Below, one piece after another: positions 41,393 through 50,169 of a stretch of DNA of 64,000 nt; positions within the stretch are counted from its first letter, which is position 1, and each line of letters starts with the position of its first letter. A model generated the notes under the pieces. It made no database searches. It worked only from the letters and a program-made list of their open reading frames with translations, and had not been told where the DNA came from. The DNA is from Bacteroidaceae bacterium. GTDB lineage: Bacteria > Bacteroidota > Bacteroidia > Bacteroidales > Bacteroidaceae. The position numbers were made by a program, and so were the translations under genes. The stretch is from the NCBI GenBank assembly GCA_016291905.1, contig JAEEZS010000057.1, forward strand, positions 1 to 64,000, read 5' to 3'.

Positions 41393-43114
41393 TTAATCCT
41401 TCTTTTTGAAAGAGAAAGAAAAAATGATGTTGTAAAGGTCTTGTGGCAGTTTTTCTTTTAAGCGATGCTTCTGCACACGAACGGTGCTGTCGGAGAAGCC
41501 TAAAATCTCCTCGGTTTCTTCGGTTTTGAAACCAAGGATATAGCAGGCTGAGACCACCTTTTCCGTTTGATTCACCTTTTTTCCTTCCGTTTGCAGAATC
41601 TCATAGAAATCGGTAAAACAGACATTGATGTCGTGACGGATGGTGGCACGTTCTTCTTTCCGTAGGGAATGTTCACTGCCGTGTAGGTACTTCTGTACAA
41701 GCTGCCACGACAAGCCTTTCCGGAACTGGTTGACACAAATGCGGATGCGATTCTCGTAGTCTGTTGAGGAAAGCGTTTCCTGTTCGTTTATGTGCTGAAG
41801 GGCATCATGATAGACATTCTTCAGCTTTTCGGCTTCCTCCTTTACTTTAGCCAGTTCGGCTTTCTGTCTCTCTTCCTGCATCTGGACTAGTTTCAGCTGA
41901 TCGCTGATTTGAATGTACTGCTGTTTTTTTCGGTTGGCAAGATTCAATGACCAAACAAGGACAACCAGAACCAGGATAATCAGTGCTAATGCAGTAAGGC
42001 TCAACGTAAGGACAAGACGTCGATGTTCTTCTTCCAGCCGCTGCTGCTCCATCTCCACACGGTGGTCATTCTCCACCTGACGGATGGCTTGCTGGTTACT
42101 GATGATATAGAGTGAATCAATGTAAGTATGATAGAGGCGGACATAGTCGGCAATGGAGTCGGCCTTGCCGAGCTGGGGAGCAAGGATGGCCATCTGACGA
42201 TAATTGTAGGCAAAGGTAGAAAAGTTCGACCTACAACCCAAAGAACGGTGGTAGTAATGCCAGGCAGAATCAAGCCGCCCCTGCTCCTGAAAGGCAAAGG
42301 CTTTCAAGCTGTAGGCACCATTAAGGTCTATCTTACTTGTGTTGTACTGAATGTCGTAATCAAGGTATTCGTGTGCCTTGGCGTAGTTGCGGTCGTAGTA
42401 GGCTTCCACCTTCGCCATTTCGAAATGGGCAACGGTGAAGACATATTGGCTGGCATAGGGATTTTGGAGCACGCACTCGAGCCACTCGCGGGCTGAGGCG
42501 TAGTCCGCCTTACGCAGCCAGCAACGCGCGAAACTGAGGTCGAGGAAAGCGACCGACGTACTGTCGCCCAGACGAATGAGGTTCTGCTTGGCAGATTGGA
42601 ATTCATGCGCTGCCTCACGCGTCATGTGACGGTTCAGATGATGAATGCCCAGATTCGTCTCGGTTAAGGCGTAATAGCGTATAAGGGTGTCGGGAAAGAG
42701 GCTTTTTGCCTTAAGGAATGCATCCGTGCCGTTAACGTCGTCACTCATTTCCTTATACACGCAGCCCAGCGTGTACCATGCCATGGCGGCGTGATAATCG
42801 GGGCGGCGCGGCGTGCCGTAGTAGTCTGTAGCGATACGGGCGAGGGAGTCGGACGTGAGGGGGAGGTCACATTTGTAGTCAGCCTGCGTGCGGAGGAGGG
42901 CGTAGAGGGCGGCGTCTTTAGATTGAAGATTGAAAATTGAAGATTGAAGATTAAGGCTGTCCAGCATGGCGCGAGCGGCTTTGGGGTCAGACTCCATGAG
43001 GGCCTCGGCACGCAGCAGAGCGTCGCGGACGCCTGTATCGCGACACGACGTGATGCTGCCTGTCAGCATCAGCAGCAGGGCAAAAAGGGGGAGATATCGG
43101 CGCAGACTTTTCAT
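41393..43114 (-). CDS. TPR-transmembrane-HTH regulator
   Basis: A 573-residue protein with an N-terminal lipoprotein-like signal (LTGSITSC near 18-24). TPR-type helices span about 30-340, a single TM segment about 366-395 (LVLTLSLTALALIILVLVVL), then a coiled coil (about 400-455, MQEERQKAELAKVKEEAEKL) and a C-terminal LuxR/sigma-4-like HTH (about 520-560: EEILGFSDSTVRVQKHRLKE). The layout is known for Bacteroidetes membrane-bound transcription factors sensing envelope conditions. Residues 54-66 (LNLQSSIFNLQSK) are encoded by GATTGAA heptamers inserted between two TPR helices. The HTH resembles that of the protein at 22360-24435. Confidence 0.82.
   Translation of the reverse strand: MKSLRRYLPLFALLLMLTGSITSCRDTGVRDALLRAEALMESDPKAARAMLDSLNLQSSIFNLQSKDAALYALLRTQADYKCDLPLTSDSLARIATDYYGTPRRPDYHAAMAWYTLGCVYKEMSDDVNGTDAFLKAKSLFPDTLIRYYALTETNLGIHHLNRHMTREAAHEFQSAKQNLIRLGDSTSVAFLDLSFARCWLRKADYASAREWLECVLQNPYASQYVFTVAHFEMAKVEAYYDRNYAKAHEYLDYDIQYNTSKIDLNGAYSLKAFAFQEQGRLDSAWHYYHRSLGCRSNFSTFAYNYRQMAILAPQLGKADSIADYVRLYHTYIDSLYIISNQQAIRQVENDHRVEMEQQRLEEEHRRLVLTLSLTALALIILVLVVLVWSLNLANRKKQQYIQISDQLKLVQMQEERQKAELAKVKEEAEKLKNVYHDALQHINEQETLSSTDYENRIRICVNQFRKGLSWQLVQKYLHGSEHSLRKEERATIRHDINVCFTDFYEILQTEGKKVNQTEKVVSACYILGFKTEETEEILGFSDSTVRVQKHRLKEKLPQDLYNIIFSFSFKKKD
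42917..42955 (-). repeat. Heptamer insertion inside the TPR-HTH ORF
   Basis: On the plus strand GATTGAA, GATTGAA, AATTGAA, GATTGAA, GATTAAG: 36 nt, differing by a few bases from 35094-35130. It encodes NLQSSIFNLQS, as in the glycosyltransferase. Confidence 0.85.
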
Positions 43115-43256
43115 GCCTCAGAGTTTTCTGCTGCGAAGATACAACGCAACAGGCGAAAATGCAAGAAAGAGCAAATAAATTTGACTATCGTCTAATTTTG
43201 TCGCGACTCAACAAAGAAAAACAAGCTTTTTTTGTTTTCGTTGCTTCATAATTTGG

Positions 43257-43369
43257 TTTTTCGCTCGGCTCACCCTATCTTTAATCCCCCTTCGGGGGCT
43301 TTTAGATAGGGGTCGCCTCGGAAAAAATCAAATATAATTTGCTTTTTCGCTCGGCTCACCCTATCTTTG
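43257..43369 (+). repeat. Duplicated double-promoter module (copy 2)
   Basis: Two copies of TTTTTCGCTCGGCTCACC plus CTATCTTT at 43257 and 43343, the first ending TTTA and the second TTTG, exactly as at 1984-2127. Between them lies CCCCCTTCGGGGG (a small hairpin) instead of the 7-nt array present in copy 1. Confidence 0.8.
43338..43369 (+). promoter_or_regulatory. Promoter of the YfhO gene
   Basis: TTTG at 43338-43341, 20 nt, TATCTTTG at 43362-43369, with the ATG at 43401. The -33 to -7 interval is identical to that of the pgpH-type promoter. Confidence 0.85.
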
Positions 43370-43400
43370 CAAACCAATAACCTTAAAAAACAACATTGCA

Positions 43401-45866
43401 ATGAAGTTTTTGAACCGATTCGGCGCCTACATCGCGGCCCTTGTCATCTTCGCAGCCATCGCCTGCATCTACTGTTCTCCCTCGCTGGAGGGGAAGGTCG
43501 TCAACGCGGGCGACACCAGCCACTTCAAGGGTGCCGTGCAGGAGGTGAAGAAGTACCACGACGAGACGGGCGACTACAGCTTCTGGACGGGCAGCATGTT
43601 CAGCGGTATGCCTAACTATCAGATTGGCGGAGGACACTACAAATCGTCCACCTTGCTTAAACCCTTGAAAAAGATTGCGCTGGCTGGACATAAGCAAGGC
43701 GCCACGCCTGCTATCCTGATGGTCTATTTCGTCAGCTTCTTCATCCTGCTCAGGGCGTTCAAGGTGAACAAGTGGCTCAGCATCGTGGGGGCGCTGGCTA
43801 TCGGACTCTCGTCGTATTTCCTCATCATCATCCCTGCGGGACACATCACCAAGACGTCCACCATCGCGTTGATGGCCATCGTCATAGGCGGCTTCCACTT
43901 GATATATCAGAAGCGCTACGGGCTGGGAGCCCTGCTGACAGCCTTCCCTGTCGCCATTGCCTTTGTCAACCATCCGCAGATGGGCTACTACATCTTCATG
44001 CTCATCGGCGTCCTGTTTGTTGCTGAGCTCTACACCCACATTAGGGAGAAGCGTATGAAGGACTTCGGCCTTGCCACGCTCATCTTTGCCTTTGCCATGC
44101 TGATAGGCTTCGGCGCCCAAAGCGCCAACGTGTTTGCCAACAAGGAGTATGCCGAGCAGACCATGCGCGGCGGACACTCCGACCTTGAGAAGGCCGACGA
44201 TGCCACGAACAAGACACGCGGCCTCGACCTCGACTATGCCACCCAGTGGAGCTACGGCATCGACGAGAGCCTCTCGTTCCTCGTCCCAGGCATCAAGGGC
44301 GGCGCCTCGGGCTACAACGTGGGCAAGGACTCGAAACTCTATAAGGAGATGGTGCGCCAGCGCATCGACGCCCGCACGGCCGCCCAGTTCTGCGAGAATG
44401 TGCCCCTCTACTGGGGCGAGCAGCCCTTCACGTCGGGCAACGTCTATATGGGCGCCGTCGTCTGCTTCCTCTTCGTGCTGGGCATCATACTGGTGAAGGG
44501 CTCCTACAAGTGGGCGCTGGTTGTCGCCACAGCATTCTCCATCGCCCTCGCCTGGGGCAGCAACTTCATGCCGCTCACGGCATTCTTCTTCAAGGTGTTC
44601 CCGTTGTACAACAAGTTCCGCACCGTCTCGTCCATTCTCATCGTGGCCGAAATCACCATGCCCCTGCTGGGCTTCCTCGCCCTGCGCGACATGATGAGCG
44701 GCTCCATCGAGCGGAAGAAGATGGTACGCGGTGTGCTCATCAGCGCAGGCATCACGGGCGGCCTCTGCCTCATCCTCGCCCTTTTTGGCGGCAGCCTGTT
44801 CAGTTTCCGCTCCAGCTACGACGCCTCGTGGGCGGGCGGCCTGCCCGACTTCATCTATAAGGGCATCATCGACGAACGCAAGGCTCTGCTCGCTGCCGAC
44901 GCCTGGCGCTCGCTGCTCTTCATCGCCTGCGCCGCCCTCGTCACGTGGCTCTATGCCAAGGGCAAGCTGGGGAGCGGCTGGGTGATTGGCATCCTGGGAC
45001 TGCTCATCGTGGTGGACATGTGGCAGGTTGATAAACGCTACTTTAACGACAGCAACTTCATCCCCGCCAAGCAGGAGAAGGCCTACTTTGCCATGCAGCC
45101 CTACGAGAAGGAGATCCTTGCCGACACCGACCCGAACTTCCGCGTGATGAACCTCACCACCAGCACGTTCAACGACGCGCGTACCTCGTACTACCTGAAA
45201 TCCATCGGCGGCTACAGCGCCGCCAAGCTGCGCCGCTATCAGGACCTCATCGACCAGCACATCTCGAAGATGAACTGGAACGTGCTGAACATGCTCAACA
45301 CGAAGTATATCATCACCAAGGGCTCCGACGGCCAGCCGCAGCCCATGCGCAACCCCGATGCCATGGGCAACGCGTGGTTTGTCGATACGCTGATGGTGGT
45401 GGATGGCGCCAATGCCGAGAGCGACGCCCTGAACAGCCTCGACCTCCACACCACGGCCGTCCTTGACAAGGAGTTCGTCGCCTTTGCCCCCCAGCCCGTG
45501 CTCGCTGCCGACAGCACGCGTTCTGTGCGCCTGACGAAGTACACGCCTCGCTACCTCGACTATGAGAGCACCTCCACCCAGCCGGGCACCATCGTCTTCA
45601 GCGAAATATACTACCCCTACGGCTGGCGTGCCACCATCGACGGCCAGCCCGCCGACCACTTCCGCGTTGATTACATGTTGCGTGCCCTCAACGTGCCTGC
45701 CGGAAGCCACCAGATTCACTTCGAGTTTGCGCCTGACAGCGTCCGTCGTGGCGACACCCTCTCGCTTATCTGCATCCTCATTCTCTATGCCTTCACGCTC
45801 TGTCTCATAGGCCGCGAAGTGGGGAAATGTGTAAAAAACCGCAAAAAAGTTGCAATTAAAGAATAG
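43401..45866 (+). CDS. YfhO family membrane protein
   Basis: An 821-residue integral membrane protein with about 12 TM segments. A first TM (about 8-25) precedes a periplasmic loop, hydrophobic segments follow (about 95-500), and there is a long extracytoplasmic part (about 540-785) before a final TM near 790-805. The YfhO family is related to GT-C-type enzymes; in Gram-positives it glycosylates lipoteichoic acid, so a lipid-linked glycosyl transfer role is possible here. It is the first of a rightward set with three small secreted proteins. The next promoter overlaps its last codons. Confidence 0.85.
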   Translation: MKFLNRFGAYIAALVIFAAIACIYCSPSLEGKVVNAGDTSHFKGAVQEVKKYHDETGDYSFWTGSMFSGMPNYQIGGGHYKSSTLLKPLKKIALAGHKQGATPAILMVYFVSFFILLRAFKVNKWLSIVGALAIGLSSYFLIIIPAGHITKTSTIALMAIVIGGFHLIYQKRYGLGALLTAFPVAIAFVNHPQMGYYIFMLIGVLFVAELYTHIREKRMKDFGLATLIFAFAMLIGFGAQSANVFANKEYAEQTMRGGHSDLEKADDATNKTRGLDLDYATQWSYGIDESLSFLVPGIKGGASGYNVGKDSKLYKEMVRQRIDARTAAQFCENVPLYWGEQPFTSGNVYMGAVVCFLFVLGIILVKGSYKWALVVATAFSIALAWGSNFMPLTAFFFKVFPLYNKFRTVSSILIVAEITMPLLGFLALRDMMSGSIERKKMVRGVLISAGITGGLCLILALFGGSLFSFRSSYDASWAGGLPDFIYKGIIDERKALLAADAWRSLLFIACAALVTWLYAKGKLGSGWVIGILGLLIVVDMWQVDKRYFNDSNFIPAKQEKAYFAMQPYEKEILADTDPNFRVMNLTTSTFNDARTSYYLKSIGGYSAAKLRRYQDLIDQHISKMNWNVLNMLNTKYIITKGSDGQPQPMRNPDAMGNAWFVDTLMVVDGANAESDALNSLDLHTTAVLDKEFVAFAPQPVLAADSTRSVRLTKYTPRYLDYESTSTQPGTIVFSEIYYPYGWRATIDGQPADHFRVDYMLRALNVPAGSHQIHFEFAPDSVRRGDTLSLICILILYAFTLCLIGREVGKCVKNRKKVAIKE

Positions 45867-45880
45867 ATACCCTACCTTTG
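45850..45880 (+). promoter_or_regulatory. Promoter for the small secreted protein genes
   Basis: TTG at 45850-45852, about 20 nt, TACCTTTG at 45873-45880. The -33 lies in the last codons of the YfhO gene. Confidence 0.7.
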
Positions 45881-45918
45881 CCCCGATTTTTCAACTTAAA
45901 ACCAAAAACCAACTGCGT

Positions 45919-46575
45919 ATGAAAAAGTGTTTTCTGACCTTGAGTGTGCTTCTTGCCACACTCCCCATGTGGGCTCAGGCGCCCTACGCCTGCGTCACCA
46001 AAGGCGCCGTGCTTGAGTATGCCACCTACAACCAAGAAGATAAAGTGGAGAGCTACAACCGTCAGGTTATCCAGGACGTCACCGACCTGGGTGGCGGCAA
46101 CTACGACTTCCGCATCTCCAACAGCACCATCAGCGAGCCCGGCGAGAAGGGCGAGGGCGATAACGCCTTCGTAGCCCTTGGCGAAGTGCGCGAGGGCGCT
46201 GCAAAGATTGCCATCTCGGGTGTCGATGGCTCCATTGACGTCAGCGCCTCCGACCCTGGCATCACCATGCTGCCCAACAAGCTGGCCGTGGGCTATCAGC
46301 TCCCCATCGGCGACGTGCGTGTCTCCATGGAGGGACTGACCGTCGTGGCTACCATCACCGACAACGAAGTCATCGGCCGTGAGGAGGTCACCGTGCCCGC
46401 TGGCAAGTTCAAGTGCTACATCGTCAAGCAGGTCACAGAGATGACCATGATGGGCATCAGCGCCGTCACCACCACCAAGACGTGGTACAGCCGCGGCGTG
46501 GGCATCGTCAAGAGCGAGAGCACCATGGGCAACCGCCTCGTCTCGCGCAACGAACTAGTCACCTTCAAGAAGTAA
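45919..46575 (+). CDS. Secreted DUF3108-like protein
   Basis: A 218-residue protein with a signal peptide (MKKCFLTLSVLLATLPMWAQ). The mature part is beta-rich. The segment EVTVPAGKFKCYIVKQVTEM followed by KTWYSRGVGIVKSES resembles DUF3108/TapB-type periplasmic proteins, which have a lipocalin-like barrel. The frame is open upstream to 45850, but that part overlaps the promoter, so ATG 45919 is used. It is the first of three consecutive small exported proteins. Function unknown. Confidence 0.65.
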   Translation: MKKCFLTLSVLLATLPMWAQAPYACVTKGAVLEYATYNQEDKVESYNRQVIQDVTDLGGGNYDFRISNSTISEPGEKGEGDNAFVALGEVREGAAKIAISGVDGSIDVSASDPGITMLPNKLAVGYQLPIGDVRVSMEGLTVVATITDNEVIGREEVTVPAGKFKCYIVKQVTEMTMMGISAVTTTKTWYSRGVGIVKSESTMGNRLVSRNELVTFKK

Positions 46576-46601
46576 AACCACTAAAAAAACTACAGAAGAA
46601 T

Positions 46602-47012
46602 ATGAAAAAGCTCATTGCCTTACTATTTATGTTCACCCTGTGCATGGCGCCCGCCGAAGCACAGATTCTGAAAAGCCTGGGAGAAAAAGCTCTCAAGTCG
46701 GCCACCGAAGGTGCCAAGAACGCCGTCGGCAAGCAGGTCACCAAGCGTGCCGAGAAGAAGGCCGAAAGCGCCGTCAACGATGCCCTCAACAAGGCTTTTG
46801 GCGAAGTGAAGGAAGACACCCTCGAGGCTGCTGCCGCGCAGAATATGAGCGCCCTGGGCAAAGCCCTCGGCGAGGCTACTGCCGCTTATGGTAATGCAGT
46901 CTCTGGCGCTATGTCAGCCGGTGCCGCCAACGTCACCCTGCGCGACTTCTCCGAACAGAACGCCGCCCGACGAGAACACAACAAGACACTCAAGTTCGAC
47001 AACTGGGACTGA
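46602..47012 (+). CDS. Small secreted helical protein
   Basis: A 136-residue protein with a signal peptide (MKKLIALLFMFTLCMAPAEA). The mature part is Ala/Lys-rich and strongly helical (SLGEKALKSATEGAKNAVGK, TKRAEKKAESAV), with an alternating amphipathic pattern, and ends in a charged tail. No family recognised. It starts 26 nt after the preceding stop and is probably cotranscribed. Confidence 0.6.
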   Translation: MKKLIALLFMFTLCMAPAEAQILKSLGEKALKSATEGAKNAVGKQVTKRAEKKAESAVNDALNKAFGEVKEDTLEAAAAQNMSALGKALGEATAAYGNAVSGAMSAGAANVTLRDFSEQNAARREHNKTLKFDNWD

Positions 47013-47067
47013 CGGGACAATTGGCTTTGCCAGTTGTCCGTAGATAATTGACAATTTGGAAGTTAGT

Positions 47068-47850
47068 ATGAAAAAGTTTTTTAGCACCCTCCTTGGGCTT
47101 GCCTGCGTAGCCCTGATGACCCTCTGCCTCTCCTGCGGAAACAGCGGTAGTGGAAAAAGCGGCGCAGGCAGCGACAACGCCGGAGCAGCCCCTTCCACGA
47201 AGGCAGCCAGCAGCAAGAACGACAATGTCACCCCTGAGCAGATGAAGGAGAAGGGCTTCGCCCTGAAGTACGACCTCTTCAGCCAGAGCAAGAGAAACAA
47301 TGTCGCCATCTTTACCCGCAAGGGTTCCAGCACCCGCCTCGACATATTCTCTACCGACGACGAGGGCAACCCCACCGACGAGCACAGCGTCTATATCGAG
47401 ACCAAGGATGCCGACGGCAAGTACACCGGCTATGGCTGGTCTGGCGATGAAGACGCCTGGACCGACGACGACGTCCGTGCCCGCCAGACGGCAAACAACG
47501 CCTTCTCCATGATTTATGACATGAGCAAGCACTTCCTTGAGCACGGCTACGAGGCCAAGGGCACCACTACCATCTGCGGCCGCACGTGCAACGTCTATGA
47601 GGGCACCTACAACCGCGGTAAGTCTATTCTCGCCGTCTATGACGAGTTGGGCCGCGACGGCATGCACGGCTCTTTCGCCGCGTGGAACGGCTTCGCCCTC
47701 CGCGCCAAGTGCGACATCTGGGGCTACGACGAGGCCACCGACCAGCGCATCGTCACGGGCGAATACACCACCTTCGAGTGCACCGCCATCCAGATTGGCG
47801 TGCCCGACGACGCCTTCACCAAGACCCTCAAGGTCAGCTGGATCAAGTAG
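47068..47850 (+). CDS. Lipoprotein of unknown function
   Basis: A 260-residue protein with a lipoprotein signal (lipobox LCLSC near residue 23) and a Ser/Gly-rich linker. The mature domain begins near residue 60 (FALKYDLFSQSKRNNVAIF). The part TTTICGRTCNVYEGTYNRGK with later FALRAKCDIWGYDEA resembles DUF4412/LolA-like periplasmic beta-proteins, but the match is weak. It follows the helical protein after 55 nt containing a short ATAATTG word. A strong hairpin follows the gene. Confidence 0.55.
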   Translation: MKKFFSTLLGLACVALMTLCLSCGNSGSGKSGAGSDNAGAAPSTKAASSKNDNVTPEQMKEKGFALKYDLFSQSKRNNVAIFTRKGSSTRLDIFSTDDEGNPTDEHSVYIETKDADGKYTGYGWSGDEDAWTDDDVRARQTANNAFSMIYDMSKHFLEHGYEAKGTTTICGRTCNVYEGTYNRGKSILAVYDELGRDGMHGSFAAWNGFALRAKCDIWGYDEATDQRIVTGEYTTFECTAIQIGVPDDAFTKTLKVSWIK

Positions 47851-47880
47851 GATAAGCCGAAAAATCGGTGTAGATTGATG

Positions 47881-47918
47881 TAGAAAGGTGTAGATGCAGA
47901 CGCATCTACACCTTTCTA
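47881..47918. terminator. 17-bp hairpin between convergent genes
   Basis: TAGAAAGGTGTAGATGC, AGAC, then the perfect complement ending CACCTTTCTA. It belongs to the GTGTAG element family, with a relative at 36088-36135. It probably terminates the secreted-protein transcript and perhaps the vWA gene as well. Confidence 0.7.
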
Positions 47919-47970
47919 TGTTCTGTATACCAGCGGAATGAGGGTATTAGTTCGTCAGGAGGAACGGGCG

Positions 47971-49245
47971 TTACTCCGTGTACTCGCCTATCAGACGGAT
48001 GATGAGGTCGTTGAGTTGCTCCACCTCGTAGGGGCCGACGCTGGCCTTGATGTGGGGGTTGCCCACGCCGCTGTCGTCGGTGAGGAAGACGTAGGTGCCG
48101 CCCGTGGCGATGGCGAAGAAGCGCAGCATGAACTCGGTGTTCTTATCGACGCCGCTGGCTGCAACGGGGATGAGGCGGATGCCCATTTGGGCGCAGAGCT
48201 GAACAGACTTCTGGAGCGAAGTGATGACGTTGTCCTGATGGTGGGCAGGGGCATCGAGCAGCATGAAGGCCAGGCGCGCGTGAGCATCCGTGTCCCACGA
48301 GAGCTTCTGCAGCATCTGCTCAAGGGCGGTGTGGACAGCCTCGGGGTAGTCACCACCGCCGTCGGCGGACTGCTCGCTGACGAACTTTGAGGTGCTGGAG
48401 AGCTTGGTGGTGAAATCGCTGTGACGGGTGACGTACTCGTCGCCTTCGTCGCGATAGAACAGGGCAGCGGTGCGCATCTTCATGGTTGGGCGGACGGATG
48501 AGGCCTTGCCGATGATGTCAACGAGGTCGTTTTTCAGGAAGTTGATTTCGTCCATCATGGAGCCGGTGGCATCAACGATGAAGGCGATGTCGGCCTGCTG
48601 GGCGGGGGCCTTCGCCTTAGCGAGGGTGTAGTGGTTGACGGGAGTCTGCTGGGCGGTGGAATCCCACGGGCAGAGAACGGGGTTGCCGTCCATGACCTTG
48701 CCGTCGATGGCGATGCGCAGGGTGGAGGCGTTGGCGGTCTCACGCTGGAAGAGGCCTACCCAGCAGTCGGCCTGGCCGCGATTGTCGGTGACGGCTTCCC
48801 ACAGAGTGGCGTCCTTGCCGGAGCTCTTGCGAAGGAGTTTGACGGCGATGCCTGCCAGCGGCTTGTTATCGGAGTCGGTGACGCGGACGGCCACGCGGTT
48901 GTTGGTGTAGAACTTCCAGTAGTCGCTCTTGTCGGCGAAGCTCATAGAGTCGGAGTCCTGCATCAGGCCTGACCAGAAGGCCCAATGGCTGAGGTCGTTC
49001 CACTCGCCGGCGGTGACGATGCCTGCGCTAGTGTTGCCCGTCTGGCTGCCTTCACCGTCTGGCATGCCGCCTAACGCGCCGTCGCCTAAACCGCTTTTGT
49101 CAAGTGCTGAAAGTTCGCCGTAGTAGAAGCCGCCGTCAGGAGAAACGGGGCCTACGCCCTCTTCGGAGCAGGAGGTCATACCACAGGTGAGCGCCAGTAT
49201 CAGCAGGCTGGCGGTAAGGAAAAAGGAATAGTTACTTTTCTTCAT
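47971..49245 (-). CDS. Von Willebrand factor A domain lipoprotein
   Basis: A 424-residue lipoprotein (lipobox GMTSC near residue 26). An N-terminal beta domain (about 95-190) contains VRVTDSDNKPLAGIAVKLL, a carboxypeptidase-regulatory/Ig-like fold. The vWA domain covers about 210-400, with the MIDAS start IAFIVDATGSMMDEI (DxTGS variant) and DYPEAVHTALEQ further on. Probably a surface or periplasmic protein binding partners through a metal ion. It is monocistronic and downstream of the polysaccharide operon, with a 106-nt gap. Confidence 0.82.
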   Translation of the reverse strand: MKKSNYSFFLTASLLILALTCGMTSCSEEGVGPVSPDGGFYYGELSALDKSGLGDGALGGMPDGEGSQTGNTSAGIVTAGEWNDLSHWAFWSGLMQDSDSMSFADKSDYWKFYTNNRVAVRVTDSDNKPLAGIAVKLLRKSSGKDATLWEAVTDNRGQADCWVGLFQRETANASTLRIAIDGKVMDGNPVLCPWDSTAQQTPVNHYTLAKAKAPAQQADIAFIVDATGSMMDEINFLKNDLVDIIGKASSVRPTMKMRTAALFYRDEGDEYVTRHSDFTTKLSSTSKFVSEQSADGGGDYPEAVHTALEQMLQKLSWDTDAHARLAFMLLDAPAHHQDNVITSLQKSVQLCAQMGIRLIPVAASGVDKNTEFMLRFFAIATGGTYVFLTDDSGVGNPHIKASVGPYEVEQLNDLIIRLIGEYTE

Positions 49246-49351
49246 TGTTTGAATGCTTTTAAGGGGTTGTCTCTACCCTTAGAACGTGCAAAAGCGGAAA
49301 ATACTGCGTGGGGTGCTGCAGGATTTAACTTCCTTTAACGTCTGATGGCAC

Positions 49352-50164
49352 TCATCCCCTCAAGATGTCTCTAAAAGCCATGAGAAAACCCTTTTTGAAG
49401 GAGAGCCAGAGGATGGGAAAACGGTAGGAGGCGTAGAAGCCGTTGGCACGGGCAAAGGCACGGAAGACTTTCCATGAGACGAGACGTTGGGAAGCACGCT
49501 TGCGGTCGCGGCGTTGGCTGACGGAAATGGAGGAGACGACATAATGGTAGATAGCATTGTCGTCACGCGCAACACGCTGTGCGGCCAATAACGAGCAACC
49601 TAGGAAGCAACTATCCTCGGCGCTACGCGTAGGGGGGAAAAGAATATGATATTTTAGCAGCATTTCTCGTCGATATAGAAAGGTGGTAAAGAAGGACGCA
49701 TAGTGCATGAGAAATTGCCTTTTTGCTCTGCCCACAAATGCACCTTCGGTTGTAGTAGGGTTATGGCGTACATAGTAAAAACCGTTAGGCAAATTGAAGA
49801 CAATACTTCCGAAGGCGAGATCGGCATCATTTTCGGTAGCAGTAGCGACGAGCCTTTGTAAAAAGTCGGGCTCAATCCAGTCGTCGCTATCGACAAAGGC
49901 GATGTAATCGCCTGTGGCGTGGGTTATTCCAAGATTACGTGCCTCGCCTGGTCCTCTGTTGTAGCCTCCATCAACATAGACGACGCGTGGCTCTAAACCC
50001 TCGGTACGGACGAACTGCCGTGCGCATTCCATACTATCATCATCGCCGTGGTCATCAACGAGTACTATCTCAATATCTTTGTGCGTTTGGGAAGCAAGTG
50101 AAGTCAAGAACCGTCCGATAGTATCAGCGGCGTTATAGACGGGAGAGATGATGGAAACTTTCAT
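49352..50164 (-). CDS. GT2 family glycosyltransferase
   Basis: A 270-residue cytoplasmic GT-A enzyme: nucleotide-binding start MKVSIISPVYNAADTIGRFL, metal-binding FVDSDDWIEPDF near residue 93 (DxD type). It adds a sugar to a polysaccharide precursor. Upstream in-frame codons to 50272 lie within the previous gene and are not used. It is the last gene of the leftward polysaccharide operon, 5 nt after the preceding GT2. Confidence 0.88.
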   Translation of the reverse strand: MKVSIISPVYNAADTIGRFLTSLASQTHKDIEIVLVDDHGDDDSMECARQFVRTEGLEPRVVYVDGGYNRGPGEARNLGITHATGDYIAFVDSDDWIEPDFLQRLVATATENDADLAFGSIVFNLPNGFYYVRHNPTTTEGAFVGRAKRQFLMHYASFFTTFLYRREMLLKYHILFPPTRSAEDSCFLGCSLLAAQRVARDDNAIYHYVVSSISVSQRRDRKRASQRLVSWKVFRAFARANGFYASYRFPILWLSFKKGFLMAFRDILRG

Positions 50165-50169
50165 ATGGT

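Noticed and set aside
43383..45719. 778-codon minus-strand ORF opposite yfhO
   Set aside because: Antisense shadow; the forward frame encodes a clear membrane protein.
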